From Pyrocephalus nanus (lineage: Eukaryota; Chordata; Aves; Passeriformes; Tyrannidae), in contig CM076267.1 in assembly GCA_038380795.1 (NCBI GenBank), forward strand, positions 13,809,501 through 13,873,500: 64,000 bases of DNA, read 5' to 3'. Shown here in pieces: positions 11,871-24,352 of the stretch. Under the pieces are notes generated by a model. It saw only the letters and a list, made by a program, of their open reading frames with translations, had not been told where the DNA came from and ran no database searches. The position numbers were made by a program, and so were the translations under genes. Numbering within the stretch: the stretch's first letter is position 1; each line of letters opens with the position of its first letter.

Positions 11871-13679
11871 TTTGCCCCATAGGGTGCAGGATACTTGTAG
11901 AGCATGTAGTTATAGGATACTGTAGATGTTAATAGCTGATATGCATTCAATAATAAAATGATTAAGTTCATAACAGAGAATGCATTGACTATTATTATTG
12001 ACATGGCATTTCAGAGTGCACTGGGGGAAGTGTCATATATCTTTGTGCTGTTCTTAATCTGTTATAGACATTTGCTTGAGACCACAGCTAAAGACCTGGC
12101 CAGAGGGAATTGTTTTGTTTTTTTTTAATCTCACCCTGTATCCTTACATTCAAGGATGGTGGCCAGAATTAAGGTAGTTCCAGTACATTGGCATTCAGCT
12201 TCCTTATGAGAAAATGCCATCAGTGGCACAAACCACTGCAGTGGGAAACTGACAAATACTGAGATTAAATTCCCTTCCTTCAACCCCAGTGAGCTCAACC
12301 CAGAGCGAATCTGTTGAGGTTTTTCTCAACACCGACAAAGCAAGTTCAGAGATTTCTTGCTGTCATGCTTTCAAGTTGGCATGCAATCTCTCTTCTTGCT
12401 TTTAAATGACTTTCTAAAACATTGTTTGTAGCCCTGGTTTCAGATCCAGCCGCTTGGCAGCAGGGAACACCAGACCTGGAGTCAGAAGCTGCAAATGGAT
12501 TGGGAAATTTGGCTATTAATGAGATTTCTGGAGAAAGCCTTTTCTGTTTGTTTAGGGTTTGTTGGTTTTTTTGGTTTTTTTCTTTCAAGTTGTTGACAGA
12601 AAACAGTGTCTGTCATAATTCTGTGCCTAATTTGATTTTCAGGCTCTTAGAGACCTGGCATGAGCAGAGCAGGTTTTGTCAGTGCTGAGAGATTTTTCAT
12701 CTTAGAGACGAAATTAACTCTGTCTTTTCTTCTGCACTTTCCTAAGCGATATTGGAAACTGTGGAGGCAAAAACAAACAAAAACAAACCCAAAAACCCTG
12801 AAGGTCTGACCATGCAGAGGAAGATGAGCAATTAGATTTTCACATTAACCTGACCATTGGGATTTGCAATCCTTGGGGTGAGACAAAAACTGAGATACCT
12901 AAAACAAAGGTGAGGCACTTTGGGTTGTTTTTTTGCTGAAGTCTTCATTAGCTGATGCTCACAAAGAATTCATCTGGGACAGAAAATATTAAGTCATCAC
13001 TCAATAAACTGTTGTTTAGAGAAAATTAAACAAATACATAAACCCAGGCATTTACAGTTCTGCTACTGCTAAAACACAGCTGCCAAAATTCAGAGCCTTA
13101 TAGCTAGCTATACCTCAGTACCATATAAAAAGTGATGAACTCACAGGCATTACTCCAAAAGATATACTGTACCTTGGGATAACTGAGCAAACTGAAGATA
13201 TTTCACTAGTGATGTCAAAAACATGCTGTACAGGAGGGCAAGTGCCATGGGAAATCTTGCCTTTTGCTAAACGTTGCTGAACATCTTGGTCGGGGCTGAC
13301 CTCTGCTCAAAAACCAAACACCGCTATGGAGTTGCTGCGGTGACCACCACACAAACTGCTGAACTGGTGTGGCTAAAAACAAACTGCAATGAAACCATTT
13401 CAGCCATTAGCTACAACAATAGTCTGTAATAAAATAGTGAGAAGCGTGCTTCATAAAGCCTGGGAAGATGCATGTAGAAGGAGAAATAAAAATAAAAACA
13501 GTGTCCTGTGATTGAAAAGACCTCTGGGTCCAGATCCTAGTGCTTCCACAGGACTTCTGCCCAACAGTGGACAAGAGAACTTGTTACCATCTGGCTTTCC
13601 TTGGGGTTGGAGGATCCAAGCCCAGAAGCAACTCAGGTCAGCTTTTGAGAGCCCAGGCGTGGCCCATCTGTGCTAATGT
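11871..13679. other. Unique noncoding sequence
   Basis: Nothing recognised as a gene or family repeat. A small A/C-rich tract lies near 12770-12800 (CAAAAACAAACAAAAACAAACC). Open frames over 12346-12688 occur on both strands and look random. Confidence 0.5.
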
Positions 13680-13800
13680 GCTCTCACTGCACCTCCCTGT
13701 GACTCAGTTTACCGTCTTTGAAAAGGACTGAGAGTTGTTTCCACTTTCCTAATTGGTTTGTAAATCACCTCGAGAACTCTGAAAATAACAACAGCAGCAT
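13680..13800 (+). mobile_element. Ancient MIR-like SINE fragment
   Basis: CCTGTGACTCAGTTTACCGTCTTTGAAAAGGA matches the MIR segment 'CTGTGCCTCAGTTTCCCCATCTGTAAAATGGG'. The downstream GTTTGTAAATCACCTCGAGA matches 'GTTTGTAAAGTGCTTTGAGA' from the MIR tail, in the correct order and spacing class. The element is old and diverged. Confidence 0.55.
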
Positions 13801-16800
13801 TTGGATCCTGAACTTTCACAGTTCATCATCCTTGTTGTTCCTGCTAACTCGAATTTCCTAGAAGACCTTGGATTTTGGGATCTGCATATAGTGCGATGTT
13901 AAGAAAGCAGAAGTTTAAGTGATGAAGTCTTTGTTTGACGTGCAAGGCAACTAATTGCTATAGAGAACAAGTTTTTGAATAGCCTTGACATTTTCAGTGA
14001 ATGAACACCTGCAGATGCTGTATTTTGCTTACCTTGTTCCGTTTCCAGGAATTGCCTACAGAAAGGGGGAAGAAGACCTTTTTCAAAGGTCTGACCTTCA
14101 GAGAGAAATGCAAAAGGGAAAGTCAGGTCCCCATGCACCTGCTTATAGAAGATAAATCAAATTTTCTGCCACAGAGGCAACACACGTAGGGGGTCCTCCA
14201 TTCGCTAGGAAGAAGAGGTCAAGAGAAAATCAGTATGGTGTATATACCTTTTAACAGGCAGCCTAATAAATGGCACATTCAGGAAATTTAAAGTGTACAT
14301 GAATTTATCCACAGAGAACTTTATTTTCTCTTTCCCACATTAGTTTCTGAATGGACAGGCAAGGAAAAGGGCCACCTGAAGCATGAACCAAACTCATGAC
14401 TGGTTTTGTAAAGTACAAGTCACTACTGAAGTAAACATTCACTTTCTAGTTTAAGCCATATGAAAATCACCAATTTCTTTAATGTAGTCCTGAACCAGGA
14501 GAGGCTTCCTGAGGAGAAGGCTTCTTATCTTGTCTGGTTTTGTACTTAGCAGAGCAGAGGGTGCAGCATCTGTCTGCCTCATGCTCAGACAGCTGCTGGC
14601 CTCAGCTCTTTGCCTATGTAGTTAATAGAAGTAATTACAGTGATTGTTCCAAAATCAGATTGCCTATACCAAAATCTGGTATGTTGGACATGGTGTGAGA
14701 AACCCAAAATCTAGAATTTCCTGCCCTGGACATGAGTAAATTCCAGTTCATTCAGATCCCTACTGATTGCAAAAGGCAGTTTTGTAGTCTTCATAGTTCA
14801 GGGAGGTTGTAATGCATACAGAGTGCTCGGGAAACAAAGTAATCACTAGGAAAAAGAATCAATTATTAATTCAAAGGCCCATTATTAATATATATATATC
14901 AAAATATAAATTCAAATGCGGTCAAACACATCAGACAAAAGCAATATGCATGCTGAAAGCAAGAGGCAGTCATATCCATGCAAGCAGGTGGGTAACTGTC
15001 TGCATTTGTCTGCAGTTTGTAACTGGAAGGATAAAAAGAGCCAGTAATCAACATCCTTATTCTCCCTACTGTTACATGCCAGCTAAAGGAAAATAAATCA
15101 TATGATGATTAATAAAAAAAAAAAAAAATTGGCTTTCTAAAGAAAAGACTGATTTTTCACCATTTAATCAATTTGGCTTTCACTTTGCTTTCTACTTCCT
15201 CTCCTTGAATGAAGTGCCAGAGGCAGTAAAAGAGGTGCTTTAATACCAAAATTACTCTGAAAAGTAAGTTTAATCACATACCTCGAGGTTTTCAGAAAAG
15301 AGAGTGTATAGAATATTTTGGCACTTGCAAGAAAGAAATGTCTTGAGTTGAAATGGCTGAAAACATTTTTTTAAAAAAAAATCCTTTTCTATTTTGTAAT
15401 TTTATTTTACTTTTGAGGTGGGATCTCCATCCTGTGGTATGACTCTGCACATCCCACAGAACAGTTTAAGGACAGGGTAGTGCTGCAGTTTAGCCCTCAG
15501 ATCACACAACACTGAGCAGGGAGGTGATGAGATGACCCCCAAGTGGTGCCTTATTTTGCTTTGCTATCCTCAGAGTTCATTTGTTCCCACAGGCAGTGAG
15601 TGGGAAGCCTCCTGGGTACAGAACACAACCCACTACTGACAGTGGAAAAGCATATCCCTCTCTTCTGAGCCCCTTTTCAATGCCTTTCTTTAGTCCCAGC
15701 TGAGACCTTGAGCCTCTGTGTTCAAGACAGAGACAGGGGAGATGCAACTCAGCTGATCTTCCAGCTTTCAAAAGGCACTTGAGGACCAGGCTGATGATAA
15801 AAATAAAAGCAAAAAAGCAGAGAAAAGCATAACTCAGAGATTTGATAGCAGCCAGGAAAGAGCATTGCAAAGTCCTGACTGCAAAGTGATGGACAGAGGT
15901 TTCCATTTCACGCGTTGTAATTGTAATCTGGCAATCCCTTGCCCAAAATATCAGGACAGAGCCTTCATGCAAGGAGGAATAAAGAAGGGCCAAAAGAGGA
16001 GAAATAACTACATAGCCCAGGGTAGAAAACATGGAAATGAAAGGGACTTAAGTGTTCAGCAATTTGAAGCACAGAGAACTTCCATTCACAAACTGATGTT
16101 CCTGATAGTAAAGGCAAAGAGTCAAGAAAAAACCAGAAAGCTAAGGGGGTTTTTGCATAGTTTGAGGATAAGATCCATTTGAAGTTATAACTGATACAAT
16201 TTAAATTCCAAGACTGCAAATGCCAAGAAACTCATGGGCCAGGCAATCAGATGATCCTCTTATGACTCACCCTAATACTCTGAGATAGCTGCCTGTATCT
16301 TGAGCGGGGATGGGGGGGGGGGGGGGGGTCCTTCAGTGAACAGGATGATGATATAGTAAAAACCTTTGTATCTCAATATAGAGAACATGCAAGAGATGAA
16401 ATCCTCTGAAAAAGGTATTGAGAGCCTCCCCATGAACAGAAGAAAAGTCTGTTGAAGGAGCAGGTGCCATGGAGAGCTGTTGGTGACTGAAAAAAAAAAA
16501 AAATCAAGGACAAGGCATGAGGGAAGGCCTGGGTATTTTCCATAAAAGAAAGAGAGGTAGAAAGGGATGCAATGCAAAGCAAAGAACTAAGCCAGCAGAA
16601 GTGTAAAGAAAAGTTACACCCTAATGCTAAGATCTTTCCCAATTCTTCCATCTAACTATTTGTAAAAAATGTGAAAAATATAGAATGTGCAAGACATCAG
16701 TGAGAGGCTAAAAGCAAAGATAGCAATGCAGATATCAAAATGATGAGACACGAAAGAGAAAGAACAACAGCTACAACCACAGTTCATTTGGGTTCTGATT

Positions 16801-19800
16801 TCTGCTCTTCATGTCCAGCAGAAAGATGCAGCATATGTGTATCTTACTTTGTAAAAGCACCATCAGACTCTTTGTTGTTATAGTCTTAAAAAATGAATCT
16901 TCTAATGGATGATAATCTTATACCAGACTTAATTTCATTTCAAGACAGCAGCTGAACTGGAATGGAAAACTTTCATTTTCTTAGCAAAACTTTACAGCTC
17001 ATAAAGATTTTATCTGTTGCTATGGCAAAGGCTTTACCCAAAGGAGTCACTTGCAGAGCACCACAAGAAGGGGGAATTTTTCAGTTCCTTTCACATGCAC
17101 ATTTTCATACCCCAGACATTTTAATTTAATCATATTTTCCTTTCATCCTTCAGACAGTTTCTTTTATTCCTGAATAAGCTGCATGTCTACATCAGCAGCA
17201 TGGAAGGATCCCTTCTTATCATCTTCCCCACTGTAAATCAAAATCTACTTTTAATTATAGAATATCAACTATTTCTCTTTGATGACATTCAAGTGCCTAT
17301 TCCAAATTGAAAGAGCAATAGAATAACTGCCATGGTATTTTCATACGTAGAGTGATGACCTTTTTAATATGATTTCATGGAAACAATGGAGTTACATTCA
17401 TCAGGTTATATAGAAACTTGCTGCTTCTTTTTTTTCAGACATTCCATTTTCAATTCACAATGACATTTGATAGGAGGCATAAAAATGCCAGTATATCGGT
17501 GTTTTTTTCAGCCACCTCTTCTGACAAGAATTCCCCTCCCCCTCCCGCCCCATTTCTTTTTACAGTGCTATGTTGTTCACTCATTTGGGACTACTTCAAT
17601 TTGCTTATTAAATATGTAAGATCTTCATTATGCAGCCAGGAGCTGAATCATGTAAGATTAACACAAAGCCCTTGTAAGAAGATTTTTTTAAACTTTATTA
17701 ATATCAATAGTACGTGCAGCTCACGTATTTCTGTTCTTTCCAAACCCAAATGTCAATACTGTGGATAAATTGTACTTTTCTTCCTTGCCTTCTTGGCCTT
17801 CTTCAAAGAAAGGATGACATTCAACTTCAACTTAGAAGCAAAACTTTACACATATCCATCTAAGTTCCATTTTTACATCCCAAAAAGTCATGGACTCTCT
17901 TGCCTGGCCACTGATAAAAGGGTAACCCGAGGAAACAGGTAAGAAGCATGAGGATTTTATTCCTTGTGATGCAACCTCATAAATCACACAGTTCTTAATC
18001 AAGTAGAGGATTTCAACAATGACCTAATAAGAAGTGCTATAATAGGTAAACAGTAGGAATCTGGATTTGAACCCTTGCACAGAACTGTCAGAAAATTCAG
18101 ATGCTCAGGTTGTATCCAAGGCAGACAGCATACTGAGGAGGAGCATCTTACTCCTAACCAGTAGGCAATAGGAGAGAAGAAAAAGCATCTTTCATCCCCC
18201 TTCCTGTCAGAGTGAAACCTGAAACATGCTCCTGAAATGTTGGCTTACAGGATCTTTTCTCAAGGGGCTTAGCACACCTCATTCCTTTCTTTCCAAACTT
18301 CACTGGAGAAGGAAGTATCACGTACTTTGGATACAGAGACTTAGCAGATGAGGGTTCACTCAAGAAGTGGTTTCAATACTCTGCTATATCTGACATGACT
18401 CAATTTCACATCTCAGAGAAATTCTACAGTGGAACATTTTGACAATTCTTGTGTTATCTTGTCACTTTCCCATCTCCACTTCTGAATTTTTGCTGCAGAA
18501 TTTCCTCCTGCTTGCACTGACTACACAGGACTGCTGTGTCTGTTGCTGGAAAACAATGGCTGCTCTTTGGCCTTGGGCAGTGCCCCTCCAAAGGAGACTG
18601 TCCTGAGGAAACATTATTGGATTACTTTATCATCAATGTACAAACAATCCTGTTGCCACTCTTAAAAAGGATCCTTCTATTCCCTTCTCCAGATTGTTAT
18701 TTTTTTTCTCACCAACTAAAATACAGAACCACTTGCTATAGCATCTTCTAAAAGCAGGCTCCTTTCTCACAAAAGGAGATAAACCTGTTAATTACCTGGC
18801 AAAATTCATCTCCCTTCTCACCTCCTGTTTCACAATCAAATAATATAAATATTCTCCTCTACATGGAGACAGATTCAAAAGGGAAAGACCAACCTATAGT
18901 CTGCTCCTTGTGTCACTCTAGGGAAAGAATATGGAAAAGCAACAGGTAGAGACAGAAAGAATCCGAGTCTTCTGCTTATTTCAAGTTTTCTATAAAAGAG
19001 AGAAAATCAGCTACAACTTAAAAGAAAACAACAATATTATTCTAATCTCTGGAGGTGTCACTCTATGTTCACAAACTATTCTGTGAAACTTCCAAGAAAA
19101 TTCACGAACATTCAAATCTATATTTTAAGACCACAGTCCAGAAAGTGAGAATGAAAGTTCACTATGATCTTGTTGGATTCATGGCACCAAAGTTGTAATA
19201 GGTTGAAAAGGCTCTGCAGTATTATAGAGCTAATCGTAAACCTGTCAAATAGGTCAGGATGAGATAATTCTCTCTATTCATACGGACATCAGGTGACAGC
19301 TTGTACATGGCTTCTACTTTCAGAAATGACCATGGGGATTGTATAGTTGGGTATGTTGTTTAAAGTAGGACAGACAGTTCTTCCAAATTTAATGTTTTTA
19401 AGTACTGGGGGAGAGGGGGTTCTCTTTCCTTCATCCTTGATCTTTCTACATTTGTTCTACAAAAGATTTAATCCAAAAAAGAGCTTACAAAAAACTGAGT
19501 CAAGAAAAAAGTAACATGACTGGAAGAAAAACACTGGAGTTGCAAGGAAGGAGCTTATTCCATTATACTTACAGTCTTATTCCTCAAACCAAGGGCACTC
19601 AAAATTTTGAGGCACTGATCTAATGCAAAAGAGATTAAAAAATTTATTTCTCTTAATCATATACAGTGAAATGGAGTTTGAAAATTGTAATTCATTGGGA
19701 CACCTCCTGATTTGGGGTTGTTGTGGCTTTAGTTTAAAATCAGTAAACAGTGAGCAGCTCTCTCTTCTGTGATGACTATAAAAACCTTACGTTTGCATAT

Positions 19801-21342
19801 TCAAGTAAATTAAACTGTGTTCTGGGAATGACTCAAAGAAAATGAAATCAATCACATTTATAAGCATCTTGTAACCTTTACCCGTTTCTCTGGAAGAGAA
19901 ATAAAATGAAGACAATTGTACCTTGGTTTCCACAGTGTTGTCTCAGTCTTTGATAGGAATCTGACTGGGAAATGATACCGACAGCAAGATAACAAGAAAA
20001 CTCATTTATCACTGTGACAGGTGCTCGGTTTTATATGAGTTTAAATTACCAGTGATGGAGTAGGGTTGTCTTTCTCTCATCTCAACCTCATAACCACTGT
20101 TTAGACTCAACTAAAGTTTCCATTTCATAGTAATCAAGTTACATGGAGTCAAATTGTTATTCATGAATTCCAGGAGGTTAAGACTTGAGATTCATTAATG
20201 TGATGTTGTCAGCCACGTCGAGCAGGTCCATGGCCCAGAACAGTGTGGTAATTGGTAAATCTGAATGCTGGGTGGTTAATGGCTGTTTATTAGCCTCTAA
20301 TACGTTCTGTGTTATTTAGTCTTACAAGATTTGACACTAGATATTTCTACTGAGTCACAACACCCTGACAGTTCACCTTTCTTGTACATCAGTGGACGTG
20401 TGCCAGAGCTTAACTATGCTATTGAGGAAAAGAAATATAAATCACCACTTCTACCTTCTGCTGTGCAGCATGATCTTCCCCCTTTGGATACCTGGGGACT
20501 TATGGAGCCCTTCTGAAAGCCAGGGCACTTTTATAGACAAAGACAGTGTCAGCTGTGCCATTTCTATGCATGTATTGAACAATTTCAATTTCCCTTTTTT
20601 TTTTTTTTTTTTCCCCTTAGGAAAACTCTACTCCTTTCACTGTTTTCTTCTAGCGAAAAAACCTAGTTTTTCTTTTTTGCTTCTCAGAAGAAACAAAAAC
20701 ATGTTTATGGTTTCTCTGGAATTTTATCCATCAAGTGCAATCTTTTCTCTTTACTTCTGAAGGACAAAATGTTACAAGGCATCAGTCTGTAGTAGAAATA
20801 TCCCTTTTCATATCTCATTTTGATGGTAGGACTGATTGCTAAACATGAAAGCTTGCAAGAATAAGTTGTATTCACAACGCGGCACTCAGCTAGGGACACA
20901 AGCATGTGTAAGGCTAGGCAGAATTAAGCTGAGTCACAAGGCCCTTCACAGGCTATCAAAGTCCAGTCAACATTTGTCATCTCATATAATTGCTGCCCTT
21001 AAAATAACTGTGTGCAGATCTATGCTTACATAGGCATATGTAAGGCATATTATAGGATACCAAATCATAGCTCTGAAAATGGTGGGTTTTATTTATAATT
21101 TCAACATAATTAACTTATATGTACTTTATTCTTTCTCCACCTTGCCCTTTATCTGATACTCATCCTGCAGATTTCCTCTGCTGAGGAATTTAGAAAGAGC
21201 AAGCATAGCCTTAAGTTTATTAGGTTAAAAATGCAAAAAAACTTTCGTTCTCCTACATAACCTCTCCCATTCCTTTGTTATTCTCTGAAGCTGTTCAAGT
21301 TTCATATCATTCTCTAGCACAAGGGAGTAGAAAAATAAACAG
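13801..21342. other. 7.5 kb of unique AT-rich noncoding sequence
   Basis: No gene or family repeat recognised. The longest frame in it (minus strand, 15577-16032, 151 codons) contains hydrophobic stretches but no recognisable family, and its antisense (15865-16182) is also open, so chance is the simpler reading. Simple sequence includes A runs at about 15115-15128 and 16491-16503, a G run at 16312-16328 and a T run at 20595-20612. Confidence 0.5.
16312..16328 (+). repeat. Uninterrupted run of 17 G
   Basis: Seventeen consecutive G follow GAGCGGGGAT, giving a G-quadruplex-capable tract and a likely polymerase-slippage site. The exact length may be uncertain in any assembly. Confidence 0.9.
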
Positions 21343-21347
21343 GGAAT
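21343..21347. repeat. Target-site duplication, left copy (GGAAT)
   Basis: These five bases immediately before the LTR are repeated exactly at 21601-21605. A 5-bp duplication is typical of ERVL-type integration, and it fixes the element ends. Confidence 0.85.
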
Positions 21348-21600
21348 TGTGGTGGACTGACCGTGGCTGGACACCAGGTGCCCACCAAAACCATTCTATC
21401 ACTGTCCTCGTCAGCTGGATGGGGAAAAAAAGTATAAGGATAAGCTTGTGGCTTGAGATAAGGATAGGCCTTGGCCAGCATCAGGTCCATCTTGGAGCCA
21501 TCTGGCATTGGCTCCATGAGAAAAAAGGTTCTAGCAGCTTCTCACAGAAACCATCCCTGTAGCCCCCAGTACCAAAACCTTGCCACACTATCCCAATACA
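21348..21600 (-). mobile_element. Solo ERV LTR, internally deleted
   Basis: On the minus strand the element runs TGTATTGGGA... to ...CCACAA/CA, i.e. TG at 21600 and CA at 21349-21348, flanked by the exact 5-bp duplication GGAAT. Both ends match an LTR family common in songbirds. The 3' end carries the reverse complement of GGCTGGACACCAGGTGCCCA and the 5' end that of AGCAGCTTCTCACAGAAACC and CCTTGCCACAC. Only 253 bp remain. From memory the family LTR is roughly 1 kb longer, and the break appears near 21463-21468, where a 'GAGATAAGGATA' block is joined directly to 'GGCCTTGGCCAGCATC'. No retroviral genes are present. The open frames over it are LTR noise. Confidence 0.88.
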
Positions 21601-21605
21601 GGAAT
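21601..21605. repeat. Target-site duplication, right copy (GGAAT)
   Basis: Exact copy of 21343-21347, directly following the terminal CA on the plus strand (…AATACA|GGAAT). Confidence 0.85.
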
Positions 21606-23773
21606 AAAAATAAGAACTACAAAGGCTTTGCATATAAGTTGCTAATACTTTGCTTCTTCTGTTGTCAATATTTTGTCTAAGACGCAGTACAGTGATATTT
21701 TGTCTTTTCCATAGGTGTGTCATACCACAGTTTACCAAAACACCAGGTATATTTTCCTTTTCTCCTAGTCCTAAATATTGATAAATACTGCCCAAAATTT
21801 TATATTAGTTCTGGCATTCATGATCTTCTGTTTCCATTACTCCAGGACCTCAAGGTCACTCACCAATTTCTGTATAGATCCTTCTTCTTTATTTTTATCC
21901 TTTCTACCTTTGAAATATTAGCATGTTTCAAGAGCAATGTATATCACGCTGGTCACAATGACAAGTGGATAGGCAATATTAAGGAGGATGAGGTTTCAGT
22001 ATTTCAGCTACAAAGTTCCCCTCAGCCTAATATTTTACTTTGTTATATTTCAGTTTCTCATGCACCTTACCAGCCTTCTACTAGTTTTTTTTTTTTTCCT
22101 TTCAGTCTTAATTGTTTTTCTTATAGAAAAAATATGACAATCTTCACAGAAACTGAAGTAGGTTAGATCTACAGAAACTGGACTGAAGAGGAGTTTTTCG
22201 TGGTATAATGCCATTAAGATGCTTTTCACCAAAACTCACAGGGATATTTAAAATGAAAGCTAAACCAATTGGAAAATCTCTAGTTTTTATACTTTGTACA
22301 ATACTTTAGATTCCTCCTAGTTTCTCAAAAGGGTACAAATATGCATTACAGTCAATGTTTCGGGAGAATTTGTGGCACTACAAGGCTTTGATAAAAAAGA
22401 AGCAAACCCAAGCAGTTCTAATTCAAATTGCTTTTCATTTGAAGTTAGGGCTGTTCAGATGTAAACCCAAGCCAAAGGTCTATGGGTGCATATCCTTAGC
22501 CAGCGTTAACTGAAAGTCTTTGAACAAAACTCAGCAGTATTTATCTTTTATAAAGCTCAAAAGCCCAACAGTGCGAAAATTAGTTTCCATGTACATTATA
22601 AATCCAACTGCTCTTCATGAAGCACATGTAACAAAGGTGCTATGCATATAAATTAACATTTCAAAAACGTGATCACATCTTGGAAATATAAACTGAGACT
22701 GAGCCTATGAAAAGACACTGAGACCTTATTGACGGGGGTAGTTTTGCTTTTAAATGGCATACCATCAAAATAACAGCAACAATAAAATAAACAATCCAGG
22801 CTAGATAGGTTTCATATTGTGATGCAGTGTCATGCATATTAATCATCATGATGAAACTTATCCCAAATAATTCACATGCTGCATAAACAGCTTTGTAAAG
22901 TGAAGCATTTTAATTGTCGGCAAGCACATATTGCTGAAATCTGTGACAATTAGAGCAAAAACTGTGTCTTTGTACCATCGTCTTTGGACTGACTTATTTT
23001 GTTCTATACAAATAATAGTTTTAATAAAATCTGAAGATGGACTCTTAGGAAACAGTATGAAAATCCTTCTTTTTTTCTCAGCAAGTAATGGACTTGGAGA
23101 AGAGAGGTAGACCACGGTCAAAAGCTTCCACATCTGGTGAGTTAAGCCTCTCACACATGGTGGGTTATCGAGTATTTCCAGAATTATATCAGCAATCTCT
23201 ATTCATCAGTGTACACTGGTGGTACAGATGATGAAAGTGACACAGTTGTTTTCATTATTAACTTCATTATATGATCTGTAACATTATTAGCAGCAAGACT
23301 GCAAGTACAGAAGGCAAGCTGCTAATGTAATCAAGCACAAGACACTGAAAAATTGTGAATAATATGCTATTTGCATAAAAACAACTTCTTGTTAAAATCA
23401 CAGCCAGGGCAAAGAGCTCAAAGGTAAACTCAGAAGTTTTTTAGTAAAAGCTACAATAAATTGTACAAAATCTGAAAGAGGGAAGGAATTTTCCAGAGGT
23501 ATTATTGTTGATATGTGATTCTAATTAATAAGACATTGGTATTTTTGCTGTCATTCATATTTCAATTGCTTCAAGTAGCCACAATTGAGAACCAGAGTCC
23601 TGCTGAGGTAAACTGTTTACCCAAGTATAAACCCCTTTTTGCTTAAATTGATGATGAGGTAAATTCATTGAGATAAATGCTTAAATGGTTGCTGAATGGC
23701 AATTGATTTTATTCTGTGCTTAAAATCAGTATGAACAAAATGGTCTTTCTCTTATTGGACTCTTTTTTTCCTC
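21606..23773. other. Unique AT-rich sequence between the two LTRs
   Basis: No retroviral gag, pol or env sequence is visible between the two LTRs, which belong to different families, so this is not the interior of a provirus. A 149-codon plus-strand frame (21717-22166) shows no known domain. Sequence near 22810-23430 has the texture of conserved noncoding DNA (see findings). Confidence 0.55.
23369..23376 (+). promoter_or_regulatory. Octamer motif ATTTGCAT
   Basis: An exact POU-factor octamer sits in AATATGCTATTTGCATAAAA. Eight-base motifs occur by chance in AT-rich DNA, so function is unproven. It is listed because the surrounding 600 bases look unusually free of repeats and rich in homeodomain/POU-like words (for example ATGCATATTAATCATCATG at about 22832). 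Confidence 0.2.
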
Positions 23774-24352
23774 CATTGTGGTTTAACTCCAGCTGGCAAT
23801 TAATTACTATGCAGCCACTTGTTTACTCCCTTCTCTTTGGTGGAATGGAGGGAAGAGTTGGAAAAAAAAAAAAGTAAAACTCATGAGTTGAGATAAGAAA
23901 AATTTAATAATTGAAACCAGGGAAAATAAATAACAAAAATAATAACAATTATAAAAATAACTGTAATGAAAGAGACAAATAAAACCCAAGAAAAAAAAGT
24001 GATGCACAACAAAATTGCTCACCACCCACTGACTGATGTCCAGCCTGTCCCTGAGCAGCGATTGGTGCCTTCCAGAAAAATCTCCCTTTGTATACTAAGG
24101 GTGGTTTTCTATGGTATGGGATATCCCTTTGGCCAGTTCGGGTCAGCTGTCCTGACCCTCCTGCTTCCTGGCTTTTTGTGCACCTCCTCACTGGCAGATC
24201 ATGAGACACTGAAAAGTCCTTGACTTAGAGTAAGAATGATTTAGCAACCACTAAAACACTGGTGTGTTATCAACATTATTCTAGTATTAAATCCAAAAAA
24301 CAGCACAATACCATCTACTAAGAAGAAAACTATATCAGCTGAAACAAGGACA
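23774..24352 (-). mobile_element. Solo ERV LTR (second family)
   Basis: On the minus strand this reads from TGTCCTTGTTTCAGCTG (24352 downward) to the region antisense to GTGGTTTAACTCCAGCTGGC, an LTR family I recognise as abundant in passerines. Internal landmarks are in order: antisense of GTGTTATCAACATTATTCTA, of CTGAAAAGTCCTTGACTTAGAG, and of CCTTTGGCCAGTTCGGGTCAG. A degenerate TATA-like element (antisense of about 24088-24096) and an ATTAAA poly(A) signal (antisense of 23903-23908) follow. The length of about 579 bp is consistent with a nearly full LTR. The 3' terminal dinucleotide is decayed, so the left boundary is good to a few bases and I could not identify a convincing target duplication. 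No internal viral sequence is attached. Confidence 0.85.

Noticed and set aside
15577..16032. 151-codon minus-strand open frame with hydrophobic segments
   Set aside because: No recognisable domain, an overlapping antisense frame is also open, and the composition is that of noncoding DNA. A frame of this size is plausible by chance in six frames of 64 kb.
21717..22166. 149-codon plus-strand open frame just right of an LTR
   Set aside because: No gag, pol, env or host-protein motif. It lies outside the LTR target duplication and so is not part of the element.
21606..23773. Possible proviral interior between two LTRs
   Set aside because: The LTRs are of different families, the first has its own complete target duplication, and no retroviral coding motif lies between them.
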